64,000 bases of DNA, from contig NC_135165.1 of assembly GCF_050948215.1 (NCBI RefSeq), forward strand, positions 6,856,501-6,920,500, in the 5' to 3' direction. The first letter of the stretch is position 1. Each line of letters starts with the position of its first letter. Made by a program: the position numbers and the translations under genes. Below are positions 35,314 through 46,869 of the stretch, in pieces. The notes under the pieces were generated by a model. That model did no database searches and was not told the DNA's origin. It saw only the letters and a program-made list of their open reading frames with translations. Source of the DNA: Halictus rubicundus (lineage: Eukaryota > Arthropoda > Insecta > Hymenoptera > Halictidae).

Positions 35314-36371
35314 CCCTTTGCACTCCGAACCATTCTGGACGTTGGCTATCAGCTACTCAGCGTTACTTTGTGGCAGAAACGTGCATTTACAGACCCTCGT
35401 ATTATTTAGTATAGTTTTGGAACCAAGTAACGTATTATAATGATATTGGACTTATATGAATTGGTTGACATCGAGAAATGTGTATTTGCAAAATTATCAA
35501 TATTTTATTTTTTATAATTTTGTACAGTGTAATAAACCTTAAAACACTCCCCAATACGCATTGCAGGCTGATTTCTGCACGTTTGACAATAATAAGTCGT
35601 TTGACGCCTGCCACCAGGTGTTTTTCTGTCAGAACAAACAATGCAATCCCGTTTTCTTTGTCTCGCATCGGGAATATGTAGTTTATTATCTAATCTATTG
35701 TCTGCAGAAGATGTGGATGGACGCGTTCTCGATTCACGAAAATCACCTCTCAAATGGGCAATGAGTGCCTTGACAAACTTGTGGTGCGTCATTGGCGTTT
35801 GATTATTTGTTTCTTTTGAGATGCGGTAAATAATGTAGGAGTTAATGACACACATTTCCAACCCCCAAAAAGGTAACTTCCTCCACCATTTCAGCGACTT
35901 ACGGAGAAAACAATACGACGAAGCGTATTGATCCGCACGATCCATTTCAGACTTATTGACTGTTAGAACAGTCATTTCCTCCAGTTTTAGACTTGTTTAT
36001 TTATATTTATAAAACCCTCTATACAGTGCGAGGTATGCTCGCATATCGAGCTTTCTTCTACAAACTCTCCTTATCGCTCTTTTCAAGAGAAGTGCTCGGA
36101 CCGTCGTTTGCACGCTTCTCACGTTCTCTTCTGACACAAAACCCGTTGACATTTTTTAATATATCTTAGCAATTTTACTATATTTTGTTTTGGTTTCTTG
36201 TGCCATTTCAAGAGGAAACTTCAGGGAAACATGCGTGTCTCAAAAAGTTGCGCTGAAATAACTTAATTCCCCGTAATCACTAATAAACTTTAATGTCCCA
36301 TGAGAGGAGACATCCGAGTGATATGCTAGAATTACGATGTCCCATGAGAGGGGCTAACGGAGTGCAAAGGG
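35314..36371 (-). mobile_element. piggyBac element, internally deleted
   Basis: Left end CCCTTTGCACTCCG at 35314 (the flanking TTAA has decayed to ACTA). The right end is the exact complement, CGGAGTGCAAAGGG, followed by TTAA (36372-36375). It is 1058 bp and encodes only the C-terminal part of a transposase, on the minus strand. Its termini nearly match those of the TTAA MITEs at 15658, 28370, 37807, 39836 and 50519, so a relative of this element probably mobilised them. Confidence 0.85.
35505..35975 (-). pseudogene. piggyBac transposase, C-terminal fragment
   Basis: A 156-codon minus-strand frame. Residues about 11-45 carry the conserved block after the catalytic core: M-D-R-A-D-Q-Y, S-S-Y, R-K-S-L-K-W-W-R-K, then a hydrophobic E-M-C-V-I-N-S-Y segment. 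Residues about 110-140 form the cysteine-rich C-terminal domain that binds the transposon ends (C-I-V-C, then Y-Y-C-Q-T-C, then a final G-E-C-F). The catalytic aspartates lie upstream in the family and are absent here. The apparent start is just where the frame opens. The fragment cannot transpose, but the family's DNA-binding domain is intact. Confidence 0.85.
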
Positions 36372-37119
36372 TTAATTTGTTTAACAGTTGTTCGAACCAC
36401 ATCCCACGTATTCGAGGTAAGTATTGTTGTCGCCTAATAAAATCTATCGCCTAATCGCGATCGATTAGCAATTTGTATTTTGAGGTTGTCCAATGATCCT
36501 ATTATAAATTTATTTGAATAATTATCATTCGTTGGAAATTGATGTTGATTCATTGGTCATTTGGCTCATTTTTACAACCGTCAAATATTGTTAACAACTT
36601 AACAATGACACAGCACTCAGCAAATGAAATAGCGATCGGCGAATACCAATTACAACCATACCATACAACCATGCGGCTTAAGTGTTCGTTCATAGCTGTT
36701 CGTTTGTCAAAAAGCGCGATTTTTTTCGGCGTCGATATTTATCGAATTTATACCGCTTTCTGAACATCCGACGCTCACGGCAACGACGGGAATAATCAAA
36801 TTTTATCAGAATTGCGTTAACGCTTTGTAGATACCATTTTCCCGGGGAGAAAATTGTTCCTCTTTTTCCGGATAACCGGAGGAAGTTTAATATTTTCTGT
36901 CCGAGTTTTTTTTTCCCTTTCACTGAATAACGTTCTTCTGCGTCGAGAACTCGCAGCTTAACGCGGTATCCACCAGAGATTATTTCGCAATTTTTTAAAG
37001 GCTATGGTATATGGATCAAGACTTTTTTTATTAGCTCTATGACAATGGCATCGTATGATATCAATGAAACATTTCACCAACAGCAACGCAAGTTGATAAT
37101 TTCGTTCGGGGTTAGTATA

Positions 37120-37467
37120 CAGGGTGTCCCAGAAATGTTAGATTTCCTTGAAATGGGTGATTCCTGACGTCATTTGAAATAACTTTTTTCTTTGCAAAAA
37201 TATTCTCCGCTGCTCTGATAAGGAGTTATTAACGAAAAACACGGACCAATCAGGGCGCGACAACAGCGGCCTGACTCCGGCTCGGCCAATGCCAACGCAA
37301 TGATCAGCGGGACCCATGCGGGACCTACTGCGTCCTGATTGGCTCGTGTTTTTCGTTAATAACTCCTTACCAGAGCAGCGGAGAATATTTTCGCAAAGGA
37401 AAAAGTGACTTCAAATGACCTGAGGAATCATCCCTTTCGAGGTAGTACAATATTTTTGGGACACTGG
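37120..37467. mobile_element. Tc1/mariner-type foldback MITE
   Basis: Flanked by TA (37118-37119 and 37468-37469). Starts CAGGGTGTCCC and ends GGGACACTG. Arms of about 130 bp are inverted copies (TTCGTTAATAACTCCTTA on the right pairs with TAAGGAGTTATTAACGAA on the left). The short GC-rich centre holds CCAATCAG and CTGATTGG. Non-coding. Confidence 0.8.
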
Positions 37468-37806
37468 TACAAGCGGGCATGACGTGTTCTACTTGCAAAA
37501 GTGAATCGAGATAAGAAATTCGTCACAAGGTTCATGGGACATGTAAGGGGGCTGTCTCATGTAAACGCTGAAAACTTGATCAATTTTCCAGAATTTTTAC
37601 CAAAATGATGGTACGTCTTATGTTATAATTTTCTTTTTGTAGTTGACTTAGCTACCCTTTCGTCATACAGAATAATTTTTTGCATAGGTAGTTTCAATTA
37701 AATGTTCCTTGGTTTTATTTAAGGTCCGCAGACTAGAAAATTTTCTACCCGAATTGCAACAAACTGAAGCGAAATAGAAATTTATGTTCTTTCTCAGTAC
37801 GTTTAA

Positions 37807-38040
37807 CCCTTTGCGCTCGAAGTTATTTTAACTCCAAAACGAAACATTTCATCCGACCTAGAATATTTCCCTTCTATATATTTTATTTTCATGTTGTACA
37901 TACAAAAATGGTAACAGTAAAATACTGAAGTGTTTAATGACTTATTAAATACAAACAAATTTAATAATGTAAAAAATATTTTCCCTAATGATACAGCAAT
38001 TTTCAATGGCGCCTTACAGTCGCCATTCGAGTGCTAAGGG
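37807..38040. mobile_element. piggyBac-type MITE (TTAA)
   Basis: TTAA at 37803-37806 and 38041-38044. It is the reverse-orientation copy of the 28370-28608 element, starting CCCTTTGCGCTCGAAG and ending CGAGTGCTAAGGG. Confidence 0.85.
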
Positions 38041-38599
38041 TTAATAGGAAATCGAAACTGACTTTGCGGATATGCTGTTTGGCCGGATTGAATGATTCCG
38101 TATTTTGACCGTGCTGTCTCGCCTCTTTTGCTTTTCGATAACTTGACGCGGGGAATCGTGAGCGCAGAGCGGAGGCCGGTGCGGCGAATGGAAAATACTT
38201 AAAGTTTTTGCAGATTCGATTGCGCTCGGCTTGCGAATAATAACACGAAGCATTGCGCCGACATCCTCGCCACCGGCCGGGGACTCCTCGTTTCCATTGT
38301 ACGGGGAGAAAATCCAGGCAATAGAGTGGATGTTACGCCGTAACAAAAACTAAACGAATATTCGAACCTCTTGTTGCGTCCGAACGGGGCGAGATCGAGT
38401 AACGCGTGCCCTCCGCTCATGCTCTCGCCCTCGCCCTTCGGTATAATCCGCGCGGGCGCTGTTGCAAAAATATGAATTTTTCCAGAGATCCTCACTACCA
38501 CGAGGACGCGTAGAACCCGCGTCGTTCTCCGATCCCACTCGGGGGCATTCCGTTGAAATATTTCTCATCGAGCGATCCTACATTGTTTTTCCCCCGTTT

Positions 38600-38625
38600 C
38601 AATCTACATACCCCCCCCCCCTCTC
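38600..38625 (+). repeat. Poly-C tract
   Basis: A run of about 13 C bases followed by TCTCG in CpG-rich DNA. Confidence 0.8.
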
Positions 38626-39979
38626 GTTCCGAGCCTCGCCGCGAAAATCCGCGAACGAAAATCGTCCACGGCGGTCCCAGCGTCGCGTCGCTCCGATCAA
38701 TGGTCGTTCACGTTCGCATCCCCTGCGCGCTCGTTTCCTTATCCCCGAACGGGACAGGACAATATTTTACGCTTCCACTGTTCTGTCAGTCACACAGCGC
38801 ATTCAAAAAGTATTCGAGCATTTCCGATTCTCGGGGAAATTGTCGATATTTAAACCGTGATAAGCTCGTAAAACAAATAGTACAACGATAAGCCTGGACT
38901 CGTTTCAAAGCTCGAAGCCTCTACTTCTACTTTTCCGATCCATCGTTCATTTTCTTGAAAGACTTTTTCTTAAAAACTTGACACATTGAAACGTCTGCGA
39001 AAACGTTGGAACATCATCTTCGTCAATCAATTTACTATAGATTTGAAGATCGCAGCTTCTCCTTTACAATCATCTACAATTTAGTGTGCGATTTTTTCGA
39101 CTATTTTATGGAACAAACATGGGGAACAACTTGTACCTTGTACACGTAGAAAACAAACAATTGTCATTTTACAAAAATAACAAATAAATTGTTATTTGAC
39201 AAACATAACAATTTTATTTTACAAAAATAAAATTGTTTTTTGTTTGTCGCTTCGTTTTCGAGAAAATCGAGTTTGAAAATTCACCGAATTTTCGCGGTAG
39301 TAGATAGGAGTCTGCTCTGACACGTCTGGTCATGACATACCGATTCTACTTACTGTAAATACTAGCGTGCTTAGCGGATCTTTAAACTCGTTTTTCTCGA
39401 AACCGAGGCGTCAAACAGACAAATTTTATTCTTTATTTTCGGCTACCTTTTGCGTGTAGAATTACCTCCCAATCGGTTCTCTACGGTACGCGTGACACCC
39501 AGTATATATTTAAGTTTCATGTCTCTAACTTTATCTGCGACACAAACTCGAGCTGAAAGAAACCTCAAGCGAGGTTTCCAAAATTGAACCACTTGCACTA
39601 CGATTTATTTTACAACGATTGGAACTTTTTTACCGTTTATTATTTACCAGGAAAACAAAACAATTTATATTTCTTGTGTACCCACCTGTTCGCCAGTGGC
39701 TAAATATTGAGTACAATGAAATGGAATTTCATTTCAATTCAAAGGGAATTAATAACATACTGTGTTCAGCAGATTTTGTTCGAAGTCTCCATCACAAGTT
39801 TCGATATTATAGTACCAAGGGTTAACCCTTAGCACTCGAATTGCGACTGTAAGGCGCCACTAGAAATTGCTGTATCATTATTCAAAATATTTTTTACATT
39901 ATTAAATTTGTTTGTATTTAATAAATCACTAAACACTTCAGTATTGTATTTTTGTAGGTATAACATGAAAAAGTATATA

Positions 39980-40833
39980 ACACATCACTCAATAAGTCTC
40001 CGGTCTAACTAAGAAAAACAAATTTTTTTTTAGAAATTCCACTTTATTCACCAACATACTCTCCTTCAAGAGTGATACATTCATTCCAACGCTCCTCTAA
40101 CTTTTAAGCCTCAGTTTCGGCAATCACTTCTTCATTTGAGCCCAATTTTTTTCAGGCGTATAGTGGTGGATCCATGTTTCATCCATTGTCACATACCGAC
40201 GCAAGAAATCCTTTTTATTTCGCATGAACAGCTACAAAAAGCGCTCTGAATCGTCGACGCGTTGTTGTTTCTGGTCCGGTGTGAGCAAACGCGGCACCTA
40301 CTTCGAGAGCAACTTGCGCATGCCCAAATTTTCATGTAAAATTGTAAAGACACTATCTTCTGATATCTTCAAGGTGTCAGCTATCTCACGCAACTTCATT
40401 TTACGGTCTTTTAAAACTATTTTGTGGACATTTTTTATGTTTTCCGGAACAACTGCCGATTTTGGGCGACCAGAGCATTCTGCATCATGGGTGCTTGTAC
40501 GACCGCGTTTAAATTCAGCATACCAGTCAATAATAGTTGATTTCCCTGGTGCAGAGTCCCCATAATGCTTATCAAGCCACAGTTTGGCTCCAACAGTATT
40601 TTTCCCCATCAAAAAACAGTGTTTAATCAACACACGAAATTCCTTTCTATCCATTGTCTTGAAAATTACAAAACTGGGGTCACTAAAACGACTGTAACCT
40701 CTAAACTAACTGTCAGAATGCCATGAAATTTTGACACGTACTGTTTGAAGGTTAGTACTACCCGGAAATCGCGTGGGTCTGTCAACAATGTTGCCATATA
40801 TGTGTCAGACCGGGGACTTATTGAGTGATGTGT
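39980..40833 (-). mobile_element. mariner element, internally deleted
   Basis: Inverted termini begin ACACATCACTCAATAAGTC and are flanked by TA (39978-39979 and 40834-40835). It is 854 bp against about 1.3 kb for a full mariner. The transposase is on the minus strand. The part holding the second and third catalytic aspartates is missing, while the last residues (about 40100-40040) remain. Confidence 0.87.
40298..40654 (-). pseudogene. mariner transposase, N-terminal DNA-binding region
   Basis: The first 118 codons of a mariner-family transposase. A double helix-turn-helix occupies residues about 10-110, with the G-R-P-like linker (S-G-R-P-K-S) around residue 62. The frame stops at TAG (40298-40300), where the family usually has Trp. 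Beyond it the same frame continues with V-P-R-L-L-T-P-D-Q, meets a second TAG, and then shows the first catalytic motif M-D-E-T-W-I-H-H (near 40170-40195). The second and third Asp are deleted. It cannot make active enzyme. SETMAR-type host fusions share this N-terminus, but nothing here suggests domestication. Confidence 0.88.
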
Positions 40834-41596
40834 TATATAGAAGGAAAAAATTCTAGATCGGAAGAAATGTTTCGTTTCGGTGTTAAAATAGCTCCGAGTG
40901 CAAAGGGTTAATAAAATATATATATTTTCCTTTTTCCCTCTTCGGCCCCAACTCCGACAAGATTGAAATTCAAACAAGCATTCGTTCGTTTAAACGCATA
41001 AGAAATTAGGAACAGCAAAGAAGATCGCTGCACCCGTAAAACGCATCGTAGCGCCAAGGGTTTGAAAAAGCTGGCCCACTTCGAGGGACGTCTGGCGACT
41101 TTCCGAGCGGCGCACAGTGGGCAATTTGGACGAAATCGGATTCAAAATCAAGGAACTTTCGATAGGAATGAGGTAGAACGATGAAATTTTTTTTAAATGA
41201 AAGCTGAAACTTAGTATAATATGGGGAAAATAGAGAGATTGTGGTCCGAACGTTTTTGAACCTCGAGAAAATTCGTTAAACGCGCACAAATTCAAGAAAA
41301 TGTTAGTTTTTTCAATACCACGCCCGGAAAAAAATTTTTTCTAACATGCTATACATCATTTCCCATAGATTTTTTCACGCTGATTTCAAATCTGGTCTCA
41401 AAATTTGTCTACGACCTCAGGATTTTGCAAAAAGCAGATTTTTGTGACGAAAAACTAATGAAGTCATTTTTTCGTGAAAATGATTTTATAACACTCTAGT
41501 TTGAAGGTATATTGTATTTTCATATATAAAATTCAATAAAAGTAATAATAATGACGTATTTGAACGTTTTGAGTTACTTACGGAACATGAAGCGCT

Positions 41597-41657
41597 TCAC
41601 ATCTCGTCACCACTTGACGTATCGCTGTTATTGCTACTGGCACTTTCTGCAAACTGT
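41597..41657 (-). pseudogene. Putative last exon of the Transib transposase (acidic tail)
   Basis: On the minus strand an acceptor (ATTACAACCACAG/A) precedes 19 codons and a stop. The peptide is serine-, asparagine- and acid-rich (S-A-S-S-N-N-S-D-T-S-S-G-D-E-M at its end). Its first base completes a codon, matching a phase-2 donor. The donor at 42178/42179 after the RAG1-like exon is exactly phase 2, but that exon is now on the opposite strand. The exon assignment is inference from phase and from shared intron sequence. Confidence 0.5.
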
Positions 41658-41738
41658 CTGTGGTTGTAATATAGTATAAATTAGATATCTATTGTCCATA
41701 ATTATATTTTCGAAAATCCGACAATATTTGCAGAAGCT

Positions 41739-42182
41739 TTGGAGATCGACGTGCAATTTATAAAAAATATTGCTACAATATTATCAGTCTTCAAATGCAA
41801 GCAACCCTTAAAAATAAAAGAGCTCGAAGAATTCTGTTGGGAGACATATTGTTTTCATTATACATTATTTCCGTGGGCTCGAATGAGTCCTACCTTGCAT
41901 AAGTTATTAAAGCATGGTTGCGAAATAGCAAAACAGTTTCTATTGCCAATAGCTTATTATTCAGAAGATGCAAATGAATCGTGGCATAAACTGTACAGAA
42001 AAAACATGATACTTCACTCACGACAAAATAGTCGAAAAAATAGAATCTTAGATGTTTTTAATCGCGCAATGCACTTAACCGACCCGAAAATTTCTATCAT
42101 ATTACTAAAAGATCGATTAAAGTTGTACCGAAGAAAGAAAATAGCAGCAGAATGTAGAAACTTCGTCGAAGAAAATGCGTAA
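41739..42182 (+). pseudogene. Transib (RAG1-like) transposase, C-terminal core fragment
   Basis: A 147-codon frame. The exon probably begins at 41734 after TATTTGCAG. It shows the C-terminal catalytic-core signature of Transib: W-A-R-M-S-P-T-L-H-K-L-L-K-H-G, then L-L-P-I, then S-E-D-A-N-E-S with the region's third acidic catalytic residue expected among these glutamates. D-V-F-N-R-A then D-P-K-I-S follow. The same order is seen in the RAG1 core, to which Transib is the transposon relative. The apparent stop TAA (42180-42182) lies inside a strong donor, AATGC/GTAAGT, so the original protein probably continued into another exon. The first two catalytic residues are absent. Confidence 0.82.
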
Positions 42183-45135
42183 GTTAAAAAGATTAAATAC
42201 TTACCTTACTTCCTCTGTAAATGAAAATATAATTATGGACAATAGATATCTAATTTATACTACATTACTACATTACTACTACAATATAGCATGTTAGAAA
42301 AAATTTTTTTCCGGGCGTGGTATTGAAAAAACTAACATTTTCTTGAATTTGTGCGCGTTTAACGAATTTTCTCGAGGTTAAAAAACGTTCGGACCACAAT
42401 CTCTCTATTTTTCCCATATTCTACTAAGTTTCAGCTTTCATTTAAAAAAAATTCATCGTTCTACCTCATTCCTATCGAAAGTTCCTTGATTTTGAATCCG
42501 ATTTCGTCCAAATTGCCCACTGTGCGGCGTTTATAAAAAGGATCGGTAAAACGAGTCGTCGAGTTGCCGATAAATAGAAACTTTGCCTCGCCGGCGAAAA
42601 ATTGTTGACTTTCAAATTAGAGCCGGAGCCAGGACGCGATTATTTGATCCCCGGACGGAATCCCGTGGAATTAGGTACGATCCGTTTCCGGGCGGGGCTG
42701 TTTGCCCGATAAAAAGCTGTTTGCTAATCGTTATCAGGGAAAATAACTCGCGAGCCCACGTTGCCTATCGATTCATCCAGGCATCCTTCGACGTGTCTGG
42801 CCGTCCAAGTATTATTTAGTGCGTGTCAGAGGAGATATTTGCTCCATCCATCAGCAGCCGGGACCATCGCTGCCGGTCATCGAGCTAGATTATCACGGTG
42901 AATATACCGATACAGGCCTCCGCCGATGTGCTTCCCGGGCCGATCTCCGTAAACCTAATTTCTAGCAATCGACAGTCTAATTATCGATCTCCTTCGTTCA
43001 CCGGGCACAGGGATATTATGTACACATGGACCGGACGTTTAGGAGCTGTCGAGCTGCCGCCGCGGCGGATGCTCGCCTGCCAAGATGGAAGCCGGATGCG
43101 AGCCGGCAGCTTGCTTGGATCGTTTTAAAAGAAGCCAAACTTCGCAAAGTTGCATAATTCCGGCCCCACCGTTTTGTCCGTTCTGCTTTACTGCTCTTCA
43201 TTACAACGTGCCGTTGGAAGCTACATAATGAAACGTTACAGGGTTTAAAAAAGAGAGAAAACAAAACAAAAAGACCATGAACGAAACGGCCGGGAATTCG
43301 CGGGAAGCTCGCTTTACAACGCCGCTCCTCGTGAAATTAATAGCAAATGGGATCTGTTAGCGGGTAAAATTATTTGTTGAGCTTCGCTGTTTCGAGGAGA
43401 ACGCTCGTTTGTAGCGAGAGTGTGAATAACGATTTTGAATATCCTTCGAAAGCCGCCGGTGAATTTCGAGAACCGTTCTTGGTCCCTTGGAGATTTTTCG
43501 GAGATGTTGAAGAATCTCCGAGGGCCGTGGAGATCTCACAGGTCCTTTCGAGAGGACACTTCGCGCTCTCAGGTGTCTCCGGAGACTGTTGTGGGTCCTT
43601 CAAGGAGCTTCGTGGTGTCTGGAGACCTCGAAGAACCTCTTCGGTCCCCCGGGAATCTCTGGAGACCCTTCAAGGACTTGGTAACTTGGATTTTCGCGAA
43701 ATTCTGATACTTCGCGATCTATGTTGTAAAGAGGACAGTTCGGAGTCCTCGAGACAGCTGAAAATAGTGGTAATTGCAATAAATTTTCTCGACTTTTCCG
43801 GAGTTAAACAATTTCGCTAATGAGCGGCTCCATTTTCAATGCGTTCGCTACTGTTCAATTACGCTTTGTGATCAATGCATGGAACACGGACAATTGTGAA
43901 TTCGATCTCTCTTCGATATTTAAGTGTTAACTGTTATCGGTTTATTTAATTGGAAGGTGCACAAATGCGGTTGTAATAAAAGTGCTTGTTTAAACTAGAT
44001 CATCCGGGTATAAACGACAACGATAAAATATAATACGCGTCTGATCTTTGCTGTAGCAAATTCGTAATAATGCGTGTACGCAATTTGACAACTCGTGGTT
44101 TAACAACTAACGAAAAAAGCAGTTTGACGATGAAAAAACATTGCCATAATTTTTTAAGAGAACGATTGAGTTTTGACCGATACACTTTTTATCCTTGTGG
44201 TGAGTAGAATACGATGCAGTAAAAAAAAATTGTTGACCTTTCGACCTTGAAATTACAGTTAATTTTGCTGTACCTTTCTTACGTCAATATCCACCGAACC
44301 GAGGGTGTAGAATCCCGCTGTAAAAGTACATTGTTATAAATTTCGTACAGGAGATTCGTCCTGTTGACAAGGTTTCAGAGCTTTGTCGATGAAAAAGGCG
44401 AACAATGGTTAGTCCGAGCGGTTTCGCAAGCCGAGTGTACGCACGCGTGATTACGTTGACTCGACGGGCGATACACTGGAGGGCAGGGGGCGTACGGTAA
44501 TAATTTTCTGCGTACACGGGGCGGACGGAAGAAAAAGCGAAAAAATTCATCGGAAATGTGAGCGAGGCGACGCGAACCAAATTGAATAGCATCGGTACAA
44601 ACACAGGGCGCCGGTGACGCCCGTTCTCCGGCGTTATCCCTTTCGAGCATCTCGCGCAACTCGCTCGGCTCGGCTCGGCTCGGCGCGCGGCCCGCGACCC
44701 GCCGACCAGCTCGAAATTCAATTTACATATTCATGACAATTCATTTGTACCCCATGCTACGACATAGACCACCCACCCCCGGCGCGAACCTCTTATTAAT
44801 TCCTGTCACCCCGCCAGCCCTGCTAAATTCCCATGGCCCGGGAATAAAGAACGGGAAAGAAGGCGGACGATCTGTCCACCGACCCCGGCAGGACACCGAG
44901 GAATTCATTTTTGATTTAGAAACTCGCATGCGCCAGGGAAACTATCATTGCCGCGGGAAAAAGGCTATTTTTCTGGCTGTTCTCTCGTAAATGATTTACT
45001 CTCTTAATGGCACCTTGTTAATTCAGTGACATTTTAATCTCTTACGAAGACAGAAGAAGAAACACATTTTTCACAGTCTACAATTCTAAGGACTTTTTAA
45101 CACGCCAAACGCGGTTGGTTTTATCATCCTAAATA

Positions 45136-45490
45136 CAGGGTGGGGCAATAACTATGTCCAGTTTGAATATTGCCGTTATTTGTATTAATATGAAAAAATG
45201 TTATATAGAAAACTTACACGGTATAGAGGGGGACATATTGTGACACAAACATTTTCTGCGTGGGTGGAGGCATAGAGGAGATTTCAAGGTCAACTCTATT
45301 TCTTTAAATGGAATTCTATGTTTTTTTTATCACGATGTGATAGCCAGTGCTGAGACGAATTCAGCGAGTTATCATTGAAGATCATGCAAGGTCAAATATG
45401 GTAGTAAAATAAACTTTATTGCCTTACAGGAGATGCTCGAATTGGTGACCGTTTGCGTCAATGCAAAGTTGCAATCTTCGTATCCTGTAT
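45136..45490 (-). mobile_element. Remnant of a DD41D/DUF4817-type transposon
   Basis: Starts CAGGGTGGGGCAATAACT after TA (45134-45135). On the minus strand, 45480-45424 encodes the C-terminal end R-L-Q-L-C-I-D-A-N-G-H-Q-F-E-H-L-L then stop. This compares with the C-terminus of the transposase at 58383-59120 (...A-R-G-G-H-F-E-H-L-I). All other coding sequence is lost. Confidence 0.68.
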
Positions 45491-46186
45491 GTAAATTAAT
45501 AAAACGATCTCGTTCGAGCGAGAATGGCTGAATCATTTCGTCCTGTCAACTGCTACCAAGACTGCTATTACTAGTACCACCAAGACCGCCAAAATGGCGG
45601 ATTTCAGACTGTTTCTGATCTGAAAGCAATAGGTACGAAAACGCATAAAACAGGACAGACAATTTCCAAGCACACGAATGGATCTATCCAAGCTAACGAA
45701 ATCGTCGGAAAGCGAGGATCGAACCGCAAAAATTCCCGGTTTTACGTAACGGCTCCATCCGCGGTGACAGCTGAGCACTGTTAAAATTCCGCCTCATTTT
45801 CCCCAGGGCAAAAAGGTCGGAAAAGTGCCCTTTGCACGGGCCCGAAACTTAAAATCCACTTAACGTTCCTACGAATTCGCTTCCGCCCGAGGTAGCGTCG
45901 AAACGGTTGTCTCGCGTCGCAAGTGGAATTCGCGGTGACTCGCTTGTGTTCTCCGATGAAAAGCGGCGTTACGCACGACGCGGCGGGACGACGTGGATGA
46001 TGGAATAGGAGAACTGTCCTAATACTTTATGCGCGTTTCAACGGTGCAGGCTGTGCGCGGTTCGGCCGTGGCACAGCCGAGGAATTATTATGTCCCGCGT
46101 GTGCGTGCGGCCGGAAAAGTACTTGTCTTTGAAATCCCCGGCATAAGTTTCCTTTATCGAATGACGTTACCACGACTACCCGGGAA

Positions 46187-46266
46187 ACGGAGAGAGGGAG
46201 ATAAAGAGAGAATGGGAGAGAGAAAGAGAGAGAGCTCGTTGTCCCTGGTAGTAGTCGCACAAACGC

Positions 46267-46304
<38 letters not shown>
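46187..46304 (+). repeat. Two (GA)n tracts
   Basis: Interrupted GA at 46187-46233 and a near-perfect GA run at 46268-46302, separated by CpG-rich sequence. Confidence 0.92.
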
Positions 46305-46306
<2 letters not shown>

Positions 46307-46869
46307 CCTCGGAATCAATAAAAGTATACAGACGCGGCGCCCACACGAGGGCTGGAGACGTCCGTGTCAATGTTCTATCGAGAAACATTCGATCACGGTA
46401 ACGTCCAAATAAATCGAAACGGTCTTGAAAGCGGCGACACGGGGAATTATTTATTTTATGACTCCCGTTTCACGGCCGCGAATATCTGGAATAGTTCTCG
46501 TCGAATGTTTCCGATATTACTGCCGTCGCAGAGCAACGAAAAATCGCGATATTACAGGCGAAATATCTGCCGTGCGTCTGCACGCTTTCACGTGTTATCG
46601 ACGTGATATCCGGGCCCGTCCAATTCGCGGATACACCACCGGAGTTTCATTATATTAACGAAATCACGGGGAACTACCCAGCGCCACCGAGACGCAATTT
46701 TTCCGGTTTTCGGACCCACCGAGCTTGCAATAAAGAACCGAAAAACGGGAGACCGATGGTCCATCGAAATAAACTTTCGGATTATGCTCGGATAGTCGAC
46801 GTCATTTGAATCTTCCGAGCACGGTAATACCCTGTTAATAGACGCAGGATAACCCGTTCAGTATTCTTT

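Larger units (their letters stand above)
39836..40907. mobile_element. piggyBac-type MITE interrupted by mariner
   Basis: TTAA at 39832-39835 and 40908-40911. The outer parts (39836-39979 and 40834-40907) align with the intact copy at 28370-28608. The mariner sits at the position where that copy reads AAAATATATACAGAAGG. Confidence 0.87.
41113..42524. mobile_element. Transib element with RAG1-like transposase fragment
   Basis: Ends CACAGTGGGCAATTTGG in inverted orientation, with arms of about 235 bp. The 5-bp duplication CGGCG (41108-41112 and 42525-42529) matches the GC-rich Transib target preference. The interior holds a plus-strand RAG1-like exon (41734-42178), a minus-strand tail exon (41597-41657), and identical 38-bp internal inverted repeats (41674-41711 and 42223-42260) that look like intron sequence. 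The arrangement suggests an internal inversion. Confidence 0.9.
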
